A stretch of DNA of 64,000 bases from Streptomyces fumanus (GTDB lineage Bacteria; Actinomycetota; Actinomycetes; Streptomycetales; Streptomycetaceae): contig NZ_BNBI01000010.1 of assembly GCF_014655295.1 (NCBI RefSeq), positions 62,001 to 126,000 of the forward strand, in the 5' to 3' direction. Of the stretch, positions 16,611 through 25,306 are shown one piece after another. The notes below the pieces were generated by a model. The model ran no database searches and was not told where the DNA came from. It saw only the letters and a list, made by a program, of their open reading frames with translations. Position numbers and translations under genes: made by a program. The first letter of the stretch is position 1; each line of letters opens with the position of its first letter.

Positions 16611-18083
16611 ATGACACGCGCCATCACCCTGCACGACGTGAGCAAGACCTACACCCGAGGCGTCCGCGTGGTGGACCGCCTCTCCCTGGACATCGCGCCC
16701 GGCGAGTTCCTCGTCCTCCTCGGCCCCTCCGGCTGCGGCAAGTCCACCGTCCTGCGGATGATCGCCGGCCTGGAGGAGATCACCGAGGGCCAACTGCTGC
16801 TGGACGGCCAGTACGCCAACGACCTGCTCCCCGCCGAGCGCCGCATGGCGATGGTCTTCCAGAACTTCGCCCTCTACCCGAACATGACCGGCCGGGGAAA
16901 CATCGGCTTCCCCCTGCGCGTGGAGAACCCCCAGGCCGACCCCGGCCCACGGGTCGACGCCACCGCCCGGATGCTCGGCATCGAGGACCTCCTGGACCGC
17001 CTCCCCGCCCAGTTGTCCGGCGGCGAACGCCAGCGCGTCGCCATGGGCCGGGCCATCGCCCGCCACCCCTCCGCCTTCCTGATGGACGAACCGCTCTCCA
17101 ACCTCGACGCCAAACTCCGCAACCACCTCCGCGCCGAGATCACCAAGCTCACCCGCGAACTCGGCGTCACCACGGTGTACGTCACCCACGACCAGTCCGA
17201 GGCGATGTCGCTCGGCGACCGGGTCGCCGTGCTGCGCGGCGGGGTCCTCCAGCAGGTCGACACGCCCCGCCGGGTCTACGCCCTGCCCGCCAACGTCTTC
17301 GTCGCCGCCTTCATCGGCACCCCGCGCATCAACCTGCTGCGCGGCCTGATCCGCGCCCCGCTGGACGGGGCGATGACCATCAGCCTCGGCAAGCAGTACC
17401 TGCGGCTGCCCGAACCGCTCAGCCTCGACCACCAGTTGCTCCGCGTCCAGCAGGGCCGCGAGGTCATCGTCGGCCTGCGTTCGGAGGCGGTCCGGATCGC
17501 CAAGCCGGCCTCCGCCCGCCCCGGCGAGGTACTGATCACCGGCCTGGTGGAGCACGTGGAGTTCCAGGGCCACGAGGCCCTCGTGCACCTGGACACCGGC
17601 TCCCGCCCCGCCGTCGTCCCGGAACTGGAGGCCCCGCGCCCGGTCCGCCCGGCCCGGCGCCGCCGCCGCGAGGGCACCGTCCTGGACAAGCTGAAGGAGC
17701 GCGCGGGCGCCCTGCGGGCCGGCCCGGTGGTCGTCCTGGACGACCCGCAGGATCAGGACGAAGGCGAGGGCCAGGACCGACACAAGGACCAGGACCGACA
17801 CAAGGACCAGGACCGACACAAGGACCAGGACCAGGGCCGGGACCGAAACAAGGACCAGGGCCGGGACCGGGGATGGAATGCGGCCCCCGCCCGCCGCGAG
17901 GACCCCGTGCCCCCCGAGGGCCGCCTCCCCGGTGACCTGATCGTCCGTACCACCCCGGACATCGACCTGCGCCGCGGCATGCAGGTCCCGCTCCTCGTCG
18001 ACCTCGCCCACCTGTTCGTCTTCGACCAGCACGGCGAGCGGATCTGCCCCGCCCCGGCGAGACTGCCCGACCTGGAGGAGTGA
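16611..18083 (+). CDS. ABC transporter ATPase, MalK/UgpC/MsiK class, with repeat insertion
   Basis: A 490-residue importer-type ATPase, longer than the usual 370-380. The Walker A is GPSGCGKST (about 42-50), the Q-loop is MVFQNFALYPNMT, the signature is LSGGERQRVAMGRAI, the Walker B is AFLMDEPLSNLDAKLR, and the switch His is in VYVTHDQSEAMSLGD. The C-terminal TOBE/regulatory domain is interrupted at about 385-420 by a hydrophilic tandem repeat with DRHKDQ units. No permease or binding protein is adjacent. As with MsiK, it may energise carbohydrate importers encoded elsewhere. That is inference. Confidence 0.85.
   Translation: MTRAITLHDVSKTYTRGVRVVDRLSLDIAPGEFLVLLGPSGCGKSTVLRMIAGLEEITEGQLLLDGQYANDLLPAERRMAMVFQNFALYPNMTGRGNIGFPLRVENPQADPGPRVDATARMLGIEDLLDRLPAQLSGGERQRVAMGRAIARHPSAFLMDEPLSNLDAKLRNHLRAEITKLTRELGVTTVYVTHDQSEAMSLGDRVAVLRGGVLQQVDTPRRVYALPANVFVAAFIGTPRINLLRGLIRAPLDGAMTISLGKQYLRLPEPLSLDHQLLRVQQGREVIVGLRSEAVRIAKPASARPGEVLITGLVEHVEFQGHEALVHLDTGSRPAVVPELEAPRPVRPARRRRREGTVLDKLKERAGALRAGPVVVLDDPQDQDEGEGQDRHKDQDRHKDQDRHKDQDQGRDRNKDQGRDRGWNAAPARREDPVPPEGRLPGDLIVRTTPDIDLRRGMQVPLLVDLAHLFVFDQHGERICPAPARLPDLEE
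17773..17872 (+). repeat. In-frame 18-bp tandem repeat (DRHKDQ) inside the ABC ATPase
   Basis: Three exact 18-bp units, GACCGACACAAGGACCAG, are followed by degenerate units (GRDRNKDQGRDR). They encode a highly charged D/R/H/K/Q segment in the C-terminal domain. The unit is a multiple of three, so copy-number change keeps the frame. Confidence 0.85.
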
Positions 18084-18136
18084 GGGCCGGGCGGGGCAGG
18101 GTGAGCCGCGCCATGTCGGTCGCCCCTGGTGCCGGA

Positions 18137-18155
18137 AAACTAACGGCGCTAGTTT
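18137..18155. promoter_or_regulatory. 19-bp operator-like palindrome upstream of aldehyde dehydrogenase
   Basis: AAACTAACGGCGCTAGTTT has eight of nine pairs matched around a central G. It ends 37 bp before the ALDH start. It matches the palindrome at 25307-25325 at 15 of 19 positions, with all four differences being transitions. Confidence 0.65.
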
Positions 18156-18192
18156 GGGCCTCGGACGACGAGGACCGCCCGGAAGGAACGCC

Positions 18193-19581
18193 ATGAAGGC
18201 TCACGACGGCATGTACATCGACGGCGCCTGGCGACCCCCCGCCGGCCGGGACACGATCGAGGTCGTGAACCCGGCCGACGAGCAGGTGATCGGCGAGGTC
18301 CCGGCCGGCACCGCCCTGGACGTCGACGCCGCCGTGACCGCCGCCCGCCGTGCCCTCGCGGGCTGGGCCGCCACCCCGCCCGCCGAACGGGCCGCGCGCC
18401 TGGCCGCCCTGCGGGACGTCCTGGTGGCCCGCAAGGACGAGATCGCCGCGACCGTCACCGCCGAGCTGGGCTCGCCGCTGAAGTTCTCCGAGGCGGTGCA
18501 CGCCGGGGCGCCGATCGCGGTGGCGGGTTCGTACGCCGAACTGGCGGGGACGTACGCCTTCGAGGAGAAGGTCGGCAACTCGGTGGTGTACCAGGAGCCG
18601 ATCGGGGTGGTCGGCGCCATCACCCCCTGGAACTACCCGCTGCACCAGATCGTCGCCAAGGTCGCCCCGGCCCTCGCCGCGGGCTGCACCCTCGTGCTCA
18701 AGCCCGCCGAGGACACCCCGCTCGTCGCGCAACTGTTCGCCGAGGCGGTCGACCAGGCCGGCGTACCGGCGGGGGTGTTCAACCTGGTCACCGGCCTCGG
18801 CCCGGTCGCCGGGCAGGCCCTGGCCGAGCACGAGGGCGTGGACATGGTGTCGTTCACCGGCTCCACCGCCGTCGGCCGCCGGATCGGCGCGGCGGCCGGT
18901 GCCGCCGTCAAGCGCGTCGCCCTCGAACTCGGCGGCAAGTCCGCCAACGTGATCCTGCCCGGCGCCGACCTCGCCAAGGCGGTCAACGTCGGCGTCGCCA
19001 ACGTCATGTCCAACTCCGGGCAGACGTGCAGCGCCTGGACCCGGATGCTGGTCCACCGCGACCAGTACGACGAGGCCGTCGAACTGGCCGCGGCCGCCGC
19101 CGCGAAGTACGGCGACCGCATCGGCCCGGTCGTCAACGCCAGGCAGCAGCAGCGCGTCCGCGGCTACATCGAGCAGGGCGTCGCCGAGGGCGCCCGGCTG
19201 GTCGCGGGCGGCCCCGAGGCCCCGCGCGAGCGCGGCTACTACGTCAGCCCCACCGTCTTCGCCGACGTCACCCCCGAGATGACCGTCGCCCAGGAGGAGA
19301 TCTTCGGCCCCGTCCTGACCGTCCTCAGGTACGAGGACGAGGACGACGCCCTGCGCATCGCCAACGGCACGGTCTACGGCCTCGCGGGCGCGGTCTGGGC
19401 CGGTCGGGAGGCGGAGGCGGTCGCCTTCGCCCGGCGGATGGAGACCGGGCAGGTCGACATCAACGGCGGCCGGTTCAACCCCCTCGCCCCGTTCGGCGGC
19501 TACAAGCAGTCGGGCGTCGGCCGGGAACTCGGCGCGCACGGACTCACCGAGTACCTCCAGACCAAGTCCCTCCAGTTCTAG
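18193..19581 (+). CDS. NAD(P)-dependent aldehyde dehydrogenase
   Basis: A 462-residue ALDH-superfamily enzyme oxidising an aldehyde to its acid. The nucleophile is Cys279 in NSGQTCSAW, the general base Glu245 is in ALELGGKSANVI, the Asn is in ITPWNYPLHQ, and the Rossmann site is SFTGSTAVGRRIG. The ATG at 18193 follows GGAAGGAACG. The zinc alcohol dehydrogenase starts 16 bp downstream, so the pair probably converts an alcohol to an acid via the aldehyde. A 19-bp palindrome in the promoter suggests TetR control. The sequence resembles 3-succinoylsemialdehyde/betaine-type ALDHs, but the substrate is not assigned. Confidence 0.92.
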   Translation: MKAHDGMYIDGAWRPPAGRDTIEVVNPADEQVIGEVPAGTALDVDAAVTAARRALAGWAATPPAERAARLAALRDVLVARKDEIAATVTAELGSPLKFSEAVHAGAPIAVAGSYAELAGTYAFEEKVGNSVVYQEPIGVVGAITPWNYPLHQIVAKVAPALAAGCTLVLKPAEDTPLVAQLFAEAVDQAGVPAGVFNLVTGLGPVAGQALAEHEGVDMVSFTGSTAVGRRIGAAAGAAVKRVALELGGKSANVILPGADLAKAVNVGVANVMSNSGQTCSAWTRMLVHRDQYDEAVELAAAAAAKYGDRIGPVVNARQQQRVRGYIEQGVAEGARLVAGGPEAPRERGYYVSPTVFADVTPEMTVAQEEIFGPVLTVLRYEDEDDALRIANGTVYGLAGAVWAGREAEAVAFARRMETGQVDINGGRFNPLAPFGGYKQSGVGRELGAHGLTEYLQTKSLQF

Positions 19582-19597
19582 GAGAGTTGCCTCCGCC

Positions 19598-20686
19598 ATG
19601 GCCCTCGTTCGCGCCGCCGTCGTCCCCGCGATCGGCTCCCCGCTGGAGATCACCGGCATCGAGCTGCCCGAGCCCGGCCCCGGCCAGGTCCGGGTCAAGC
19701 TGGCCGCCGCCGGGGTCTGCCACTCCGACCTGTCCCTGTCCAACGGCACCATGCGGGTACCGCTGCCCGCCGTCCTCGGCCACGAGGGCGCCGGCACCGT
19801 CCTCGCGGTCGGCCCGGACGTCACCCACCTCGCCCCCGGCGACGAGGTGGTCCTCAACTGGGCGCCGTCCTGCGGCACCTGCCACCCCTGCACCCTCGGC
19901 GAGGTCTGGCTCTGCGCCAACGCCCTCACCGGCGCCGCCCGCACGCACGCCCGCCGCGCCGACGACGGCACCGGCCTGCACCCCGGCCTGAACGTCGCCG
20001 CGTTCGCCGAGGAGACCGTGGTCGACGCCGCCTGCGTCCTGCCCGCCCCCGCGGGCGTCCCCCTCACCGACGCCGCCCTGCTCGGCTGCGCCGTCCTCAC
20101 CGGCTACGGCGCCGTCCACCACGCGGCGAAGGTGCGGTCCGGCGAGACGGTCGCCGTCTTCGGCGTCGGGGGAGTGGGCCTGGCCACCCTCCAGGCCGCC
20201 CGGATCGCCGGGGCCTCGACGATCGTCGCCGTCGACGTCTCGCCGGAGAAGGAGGAACTGGCCCGCGCCGCCGGCGCCACCCACTACCTCATCGCCTCCG
20301 ACACCACCCCCCGCGAGATCCGGGGCCTCACCGGCAAGCAGGGCGTCGACGTGGCCGTCGAGTGCGTCGGCCGCGCGGTCACCATCCGCACCGCCTGGGA
20401 GTCCACCCGGCGCGGCGGACGCACCACGGTCGTCGGCATCGGCGGCAAGGACCAGCAGGTCACCTTCAACGCCCTGGAGATCTTCCACTGGGGCCGCACC
20501 CTGGCCGGCTGCGTCTACGGCAACTGCGACCCGGCCCGCGACCTGCCGGTCCTCGCCGACCACGTGCGCGCCGGCCGCCTCGACCTCGGGGCCCTGGTCA
20601 CCGAGCGCATCGCCCTGGACGGCATCCCGGCGGCCTTCGACAACATGCTGGCCGGCAAGGGGGGCCGGGCCCTGGTCGTCTTCTAG
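19598..20686 (+). CDS. Zinc-dependent alcohol dehydrogenase (MDR, class III-like)
   Basis: A 362-residue medium-chain dehydrogenase. The catalytic zinc site is Cys41-His42 (AAGVCHSDLS) and GHEGAGTV. The structural zinc cysteines C92, C95, C98 and C106 are in CGTCHPCTLGEVWLC. The cofactor site is VFGVGGVGLATLQAARIAGA, with VAVDVSPEK at the end of the second beta strand indicating NAD preference. It is second in the ALDH-ADH operon. The stop overlaps the convergent EamA gene by a few bases. Confidence 0.92.
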   Translation: MALVRAAVVPAIGSPLEITGIELPEPGPGQVRVKLAAAGVCHSDLSLSNGTMRVPLPAVLGHEGAGTVLAVGPDVTHLAPGDEVVLNWAPSCGTCHPCTLGEVWLCANALTGAARTHARRADDGTGLHPGLNVAAFAEETVVDAACVLPAPAGVPLTDAALLGCAVLTGYGAVHHAAKVRSGETVAVFGVGGVGLATLQAARIAGASTIVAVDVSPEKEELARAAGATHYLIASDTTPREIRGLTGKQGVDVAVECVGRAVTIRTAWESTRRGGRTTVVGIGGKDQQVTFNALEIFHWGRTLAGCVYGNCDPARDLPVLADHVRAGRLDLGALVTERIALDGIPAAFDNMLAGKGGRALVVF

Positions 20687-21639
20687 GTCCGGTCCTGGAT
20701 CCGGGCGGGCTCCTCCGGCCGCCGCTCCGCCACCACCCGGGGAGCGGCGGCCGCCCGCCGGCTCCGGGACCGGGACACCGCCACCCCCGCCAGGCACAGC
20801 GCCCCGCCGACCAGCGTCAGCGCCCCCGGCACCTCGTCCAGCGCCAGCCACGACATCAGGACGACCAGCGCGGGCACCGCGTACGTCGTCGCGCCCATCC
20901 GGGCGGCCGTCGTACGGGCCAGGGCGTACGCCCAGGTGGTGAAGGCCAGCGCGGTCGGGAAGACGCCGAGGTAGACCATGTTGAGCGTCGCCGAGAGGGG
21001 CGCGTCGGCCGCCTGGCCTGCCAACTGCCCCGCGAACGGCAGGCAGAGCACCGCCCCGGTCAGGCACCCGAACGTCGTCACCTGCAGGGCGCTCGCGTGG
21101 CCCAGGGCCGGCTTCTGGGCGACCACTCCGGCCGCGTACGCCCCGGCGGCCAGCAGGCACAGCACCACCCCGAGCACCGAGGCCCCGCCCTCGCCGGACA
21201 TCGACAGCCCGACGGTCACCGCCCCGGCGAAGGAGACCGCCATCCCCGCCAGCAGCCGGGGCGGCATCGCGTCGCCGAGCAGCCGGGCGCCGAGCAGCGC
21301 GATGAGGATCGGGCCGATGTTCACCACCAGCGCGGCGGTGCCGGCGTCGACCTGCTGCTCGCCCCAGTTCAGGGCGACCATGTAGAAGCCGAACCAGAGC
21401 ACGCCGGATATCGCGATGCCCCGCCAGGCCGCCCGGGGCGGGAGCCCCTCGCGGCGCAGCAGGCAGATCACCCCCAGCACCAGCGCCCCGGACAGCAGCC
21501 GGCCGAGCGCCAGCGCGCCCGGCGAGTAGGCCGCGCCCGCGCTGCGGATGGAGACGAAGGCGGAGGCCCACAGCACCACGGTGACCGTGGCGGCACCGGC
21601 AGCGAGCAGCTCGGGACGGCGGGCGGGGGAGACGTTCAT
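20683..21639 (-). CDS. EamA/DMT-family transporter
   Basis: A 318-residue, 10-helix drug/metabolite transporter with two EamA repeats (about 8-140 and 155-290). The second ends in LALDEVPGALTLVGGALCLAGVAVSR. Two ATGs abut (21642 and 21639). AGGAG lies only one base from the first and four from the second, so I use 21639. Family members export amino acids, nucleosides or drugs. The C-terminus is a short basic tail. It convergently overlaps the ADH gene by 4 bp. Confidence 0.88.
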   Translation of the reverse strand: MNVSPARRPELLAAGAATVTVVLWASAFVSIRSAGAAYSPGALALGRLLSGALVLGVICLLRREGLPPRAAWRGIAISGVLWFGFYMVALNWGEQQVDAGTAALVVNIGPILIALLGARLLGDAMPPRLLAGMAVSFAGAVTVGLSMSGEGGASVLGVVLCLLAAGAYAAGVVAQKPALGHASALQVTTFGCLTGAVLCLPFAGQLAGQAADAPLSATLNMVYLGVFPTALAFTTWAYALARTTAARMGATTYAVPALVVLMSWLALDEVPGALTLVGGALCLAGVAVSRSRSRRAAAAPRVVAERRPEEPARIQDRT

Positions 21640-21750
21640 CATGCTCCTGACGTTACGGGGGAGGGGGGCGGCGGTTCTCGGACGGGTCCGGACGGGTCCG
21701 GGGGCCGGGACCGGGCCCGCGCTGGGCCGACCCGGCCGGGGGCTGGGGCC

Positions 21751-21845
21751 GGCCCGCGCAGGGCTGATCCGGTCCGGGCAGTCGGGGCCGGGTCCGCGCA
21801 GGGCTGATCCGGTCCGGGAAAGCCGGGGCCGGGTCAGCGCAGGGC
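21751..21845. repeat. 40-bp tandem repeat spanning the ArsR stop codon
   Basis: On the minus strand the last codons of the ArsR gene (GCCCTGCGC then TGA) begin a 40-41-bp unit that recurs twice downstream, starting GCCCTGCGCGG. Unit boundaries on the plus strand fall at 21756, 21796 and 21837. In the copies the stop TGA has become GGA or GGG. The spacer further upstream (21660-21750) is GGTCCGGG-rich. Confidence 0.75.
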
Positions 21846-22544
21846 CGCCGCGTTGATGCCGAGCAGTTCGGACAGCGCGCGTTCGCCCGCCTCCGTCACC
21901 TTCACCGCCCGCGCGCTGCCGACGCGTACGCACCAGCCCGCGTCCAGCGCGTGCCGGCACAGGGCCGCGCCCGCGACGCCCGCGAGGTGGGGCCGCCGCT
22001 CGGTCCAGTCGAGGCAGGCCCGGGCCAGCGGACGGCGGCCGGTGCGGGACAGCGGGATACCGGCGCCGGCGAACCAGGCCAGCCCCGGTTCCGTCAGCGC
22101 GAACCCGGTGTCCTGCCGCAGCAGGCCCCGGGCGGTCAGCGCGTCGGTCAGCGCGATCCCGAGCCGCCCGGCGAGATGGTCGTAGCAGGTCCGGGCCCGG
22201 GCCATCGCCGACCCGGCGCCCGCCGCGGCCAGGGTACGGGGCCGCCGGGCCGCCGCCTCGGGCGCGATCCGCGCGGTGAGGTCCTCCACCAGGTGCGCCA
22301 CCCGGTCGTCGGCCAGCCGCACGTACCGGTGCCGCCCCTGGCGTTCCTCGCTGAGCAGTCCGCCCGCGACCAGCTTGCCGAGGTGCTCGCTGACCGTGGA
22401 GGGGGCCACGCCCGCGTGCCGGGCCAGCTCACCGGCGGTCCAGGCCCGCCCGTCGAGCAGCGCCAGCAGACACGCGGCCCGCGTGTCGTCGGCGATCAGC
22501 GCGGCGAGCCGCGCGAGGTGTCCTGCCTGGGGGTCCCGTGCCAT
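21834..22544 (-). CDS. ArsR-family winged-helix regulator (two-domain)
   Basis: A 236-residue regulator. The HTH covers about 1-95: CLLALLDGRAWTAGELARHA, then GVAPSTVSEHLGKLVAGGLL and the wing EERQGRHRYVRLAD. The C-terminal domain, with ARTCYDHLAGRLGIALTDAL and DAGWCVRVGSARAVKVTEAG, is typical of Streptomyces ArsR proteins of about 230 residues. The ATG at 22544 (MARDPQAG) is preferred, since the longer form would be encoded inside the palindrome. A 14-6-14 palindrome sits 16-50 bp upstream. It follows the MFS exporter gene in the same direction. Confidence 0.85.
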   Translation of the reverse strand: MARDPQAGHLARLAALIADDTRAACLLALLDGRAWTAGELARHAGVAPSTVSEHLGKLVAGGLLSEERQGRHRYVRLADDRVAHLVEDLTARIAPEAAARRPRTLAAAGAGSAMARARTCYDHLAGRLGIALTDALTARGLLRQDTGFALTEPGLAWFAGAGIPLSRTGRRPLARACLDWTERRPHLAGVAGAALCRHALDAGWCVRVGSARAVKVTEAGERALSELLGINAAALR

Positions 22545-22559
22545 GGGTCCAGCATGGCG

Positions 22560-22593
22560 CACCGACGCTTCGGTCCCCGCCGAAGCGTCGGTG
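22560..22593. promoter_or_regulatory. Perfect 14-6-14 palindrome (operator or terminator)
   Basis: CACCGACGCTTCGG (22560-22573) and CCGAAGCGTCGGTG (22580-22593) are exact complements around TCCCCG. The element lies between the stop of the MFS gene and the start of the ArsR gene, both on the minus strand. It could terminate MFS transcription, bind ArsR, or do both. No T-run follows. Confidence 0.7.
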
Positions 22594-22607
22594 CCGCCGC
22601 CCATGGC

Positions 22608-24080
22608 TCAGCGGGCCACCAGCACCTCCTCGCCCTCCGGCGCCGGTCCGGAAACGCGCTCCGGCCGCCGCTTCAGCAGAAGGGTGGCGAGCAGGCCGGC
22701 GGCCATGCCCGCCGCGGTGAGCAGCACCACCCGGAACTCGCCGTCGGCCGTCGCGGCCCTCAGCTCCCGGCCGGTCAGGCCCTCGGTGCCGAGGTCGGCG
22801 AGGACGGTGAAGACGGCCAGGCCGATGGCGTTGCCGAGGTTCAGGGCGGTCGACGCCATGCCGTTGGCCACGCCCTGCTCGTGCGGGGCGGTACCGGTCG
22901 CCGCCGCGATCCACATCGCGGTCCAGACGATGCCCTGGCCGACGCCGGAGACGATCAGGCCGGGCACCAGCAGCCCGTACCCGGCGTCGACGTCGAAGCC
23001 GAAGGCGAGGGCGACCGTCCCGGCCACGCCGGTGACGAAGCCGGTGACCAGGGTGGCGCGGGTGCCGATCCGGCCGGCCAGCCGCTCCCCGAGCTGGGTG
23101 CCGGTGGCGATCGCGAGGGACGGCACCAGGAAGCCCAGACCGGTGCGCAGGGCGTCGTAGCCGTGCACGCTCTGCATCAGCACGGTGAGGAAGTACGGCA
23201 GCACGCCGAAGGTCGCCATGTAGAGGAAGGTGACCAGCATCCCGACGGTGAGGTGGCGGTTGCGCAGCAGCCGGAACGGCATCAGCGGGTCGGCGCTGCG
23301 CGCCTCGACGAGCGCGAACAGCGCCAGCAGCAGGACGGCGAGGACGGACGCACCGATCACCAGCCCGTCGCCCCAGCCGAGTTCGGGGCCCTCGACGAGG
23401 GCGAACACCAGCAGGGTGGCACCGCCGGTGACACTGAGCGAGCCCGGCAGGTCGAACCTGCGGCGCTCGGTGCGGGCGGGGTCGCGCGGGACGACGTACA
23501 GCGCGCCCAGCGCGATCAGGACGCCGAGCGGCACGTTGACGTAGAAGACGGCGGACCAGCCGAAGTTGTCGGTCAGCACGCCGCCCAGGAGCGCGCCGAG
23601 GGTCAGACCGCTGGCGCCGGCGCCGCCCCAGACCGCGAGGGCCCGGTTCCGCTGGGGGCCCTCCGCGAACAGGGTGTTGATCAGGGAGAGGGTGGACGGC
23701 AGCAGCAGCGCGCCGCCGATGCCCTGGACGGCCCGGGCCGCGACGATGTACCCGGGGCCGGGCGCGAGACCGCCGGCCAGCGAGGCCAGCGCGTACAGGG
23801 TGAGGGCGAGGACGAACATCCGGCGCCGGCCCAGCAGGTCGGCCGCGCGCCCGCCGAACAGCAGGAAGCCGCCGGCGAAGACGACGTAGGCGCTGACCAC
23901 CAGTTGCTGGGTCTGGCCGGGGAAGCCCAGGTCCTGGCCGATCTCCGGGAGGGCCACGAACACGATGTTCAGGTCGAGGCCGTAGAGCAACTGGGCCAGG
24001 GCGAGCAGGGCGAGGGTCCACCCCAGGTGGCGCGGGGCGCCTCCGGGGGCCCCGCGGGACGGCGCTGAGGTAGCGGACAT
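22608..24080 (-). CDS. MFS drug exporter (DHA2, 14-helix type)
   Basis: A 490-residue EmrB/QacA-type transporter. The helix 1 motif is LALLALAQLLYGLDLNIVFVALP, motif A is GGRAADLLGRRRMF, motif C is VWGGAGASGLTLGALLGG, and FGWSAVFYVNVPLG is characteristic of the family. AAGGAGCG lies 8 bases before the ATG. It is flanked by two ArsR-type regulators, one downstream on the same strand and one divergent. Export of a toxic organic compound is likely. The substrate is unknown. Confidence 0.9.
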   Translation of the reverse strand: MSATSAPSRGAPGGAPRHLGWTLALLALAQLLYGLDLNIVFVALPEIGQDLGFPGQTQQLVVSAYVVFAGGFLLFGGRAADLLGRRRMFVLALTLYALASLAGGLAPGPGYIVAARAVQGIGGALLLPSTLSLINTLFAEGPQRNRALAVWGGAGASGLTLGALLGGVLTDNFGWSAVFYVNVPLGVLIALGALYVVPRDPARTERRRFDLPGSLSVTGGATLLVFALVEGPELGWGDGLVIGASVLAVLLLALFALVEARSADPLMPFRLLRNRHLTVGMLVTFLYMATFGVLPYFLTVLMQSVHGYDALRTGLGFLVPSLAIATGTQLGERLAGRIGTRATLVTGFVTGVAGTVALAFGFDVDAGYGLLVPGLIVSGVGQGIVWTAMWIAAATGTAPHEQGVANGMASTALNLGNAIGLAVFTVLADLGTEGLTGRELRAATADGEFRVVLLTAAGMAAGLLATLLLKRRPERVSGPAPEGEEVLVAR

Positions 24081-24239
24081 GACAAGACGCTCCTTCGGGG
24101 TCGGCGCGTACGGACGCGTGTGGCGGCCGGGGCACCCGGGCCGTCACATCGTTCTACTGTACGAGGAACTTAGTGCAGTCGGACTGTTCGAGGAAAGGCG
24201 TACCGAGGGAACGTTCGTATGTCGCGGTACTGTGGGAGC

Positions 24240-24581
24240 ATGAGCCGCCACCCCGATCGCGACCAGATCCGGATCGAGAGCGTGCTGTCCGCGCTGGGCA
24301 GCCCGGTACGGCTCGCCGCCGTGCGGGTGCTCGACGCGGGCGGGGAGCACAACTGCGGCAGCGTGCTGGCGGTCCTGGGGATCACCGCCAAGTCGACCAT
24401 GACCCACCACTGGCGCGTGCTGCGCGAGAGCGGCGTCATCTGGCAGCGCCCCTCCGGCCGGGAGAACCTGCTCACCCTGCGCCGCGAGGACCTCGACGCG
24501 CGCTACCCCGGACTGCTGGACGCCGTGCTGGCGGGCGCCGCCGCCGACGAGACGCTCACCCGGGCGGCGGCGGACGCCTGA
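24240..24581 (+). CDS. Small ArsR-type HTH regulator
   Basis: A 113-residue winged-helix protein. IRIESVLSALGSPVRLAAVRVL is helix 1, and CGSVLAVLGITAKSTMTHHWRVLRESGVI is the HTH with wing RPSGRENLLTLRREDLD, close to the HxlR/ArsR-like regulators often paired with MFS genes. I use the ATG at 24240 rather than 24219, because GTGGGAGC precedes it. It is divergent from the MFS exporter. A small dyad CAGTC-g-GACTG lies at 24176-24186 in between. Its stop codon lies within a duplicated segment. Confidence 0.82.
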   Translation: MSRHPDRDQIRIESVLSALGSPVRLAAVRVLDAGGEHNCGSVLAVLGITAKSTMTHHWRVLRESGVIWQRPSGRENLLTLRREDLDARYPGLLDAVLAGAAADETLTRAAADA

Positions 24582-24620
24582 CCCGGCGTCACGGCCGGGC
24601 GGCGGACGCCTGACCCGGCG
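24566..24620. repeat. 23-bp direct duplication spanning the small ArsR stop codon
   Basis: The 23 bases 24566-24588, which include the final codons GCGGACGCC and the TGA, are repeated exactly at 24598-24620, an offset of 32 bp. The second copy ends before the TetR stop at 24639. Confidence 0.8.
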
Positions 24621-24638
24621 CCGCCGCGGTGAGCGGAG

Positions 24639-25280
24639 CTACGCCGTCCGCTGTACCTGCTCGTACTGCTGGGCCAGCCCGTCCAGCAGGGCGGCCAGGC
24701 CCGTCTCGAAGGCCCGTTCGTCGATCTTCTCCTGCTGCTCGGCGAGCCGGTGGGCCTGCTGGAGGTGCGGGTAGTCCTCGGGGTCGTAGGCGCCGGCGTC
24801 GTCCGGGAAGCCGCCCGCGAAGGAGCCCAGCGCCGAGCCCATGACGAAGTACCGCATCAGCGCGCCGATCGAGGTGGCCTGCGCCGGGGGCCAGCCCGCC
24901 TCGACCATCGCCCCGTACACCGCGTCCGCCAGGTGCAGCGCGGCCGGGCGGCGGCCGGGGCCGCGGGCCAGCACCGGGACGATGTTGGGGTGGTCGCGCA
25001 GGGCGGCCCGGTAGGAGACGGCCCAGTCGTGCAGCGCGGTCCGCCAGGGCCGGCCGTCCTCGAACATCGACAGGTCGACCTGGGCGCTCACCGAGTCGGC
25101 GACCGCCTCCAGGATCTCGTCCTTGGTGCGGAAGTGGTTGTAGAGCGAGGGGCCGCTCACCCCGAGTTCCGCGGCGAGGCGGCGGGTGGAAACGGCGGCC
25201 AGCCCCTCCGCGTCCACCAGGGCGCGAGCCGCCTGGACGATCCGGTCGGTGCTGAGCAGGGGCTTGCGCGGTCGGGCCAT
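24639..25280 (-). CDS. TetR/AcrR family regulator of the acyl-CoA dehydrogenase
   Basis: A 213-residue regulator starting MARPRKPLLSTDRIVQAARAL. The HTH continues VSTRRLAAELGVSGPSLYNHFRTKDEIL. The C-terminal domain (WAVSYRAALRDHPNIVPVL, MVEAGWPPAQATSIGALMRYFVMGSALGSFAGG) is a TetR_C type. It is divergent from the acyl-CoA dehydrogenase, with a 19-bp palindrome at 25307-25325 in the shared promoter. A close copy of that palindrome precedes the ALDH-ADH operon 7 kb away, suggesting it controls both. An ATG three codons upstream (25289) is also possible. Confidence 0.87.
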   Translation of the reverse strand: MARPRKPLLSTDRIVQAARALVDAEGLAAVSTRRLAAELGVSGPSLYNHFRTKDEILEAVADSVSAQVDLSMFEDGRPWRTALHDWAVSYRAALRDHPNIVPVLARGPGRRPAALHLADAVYGAMVEAGWPPAQATSIGALMRYFVMGSALGSFAGGFPDDAGAYDPEDYPHLQQAHRLAEQQEKIDERAFETGLAALLDGLAQQYEQVQRTA

Positions 25281-25306
25281 GGCGCACATAGTAGGGCTGC
25301 CAAGAG

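Noticed and set aside
16099..16645. Minus-strand ORFs with RPRRHACPRLGGG-type sequence
   Set aside because: These arise from the complement of the hairpin element and C-rich repeats. A similar peptide appears at the second copy near 43.2 kb.
17536..20100. An 854-codon minus-strand frame opposite ALDH and the ABC ATPase
   Set aside because: It is antisense to two clear enzymes with catalytic motifs, so no independent support.
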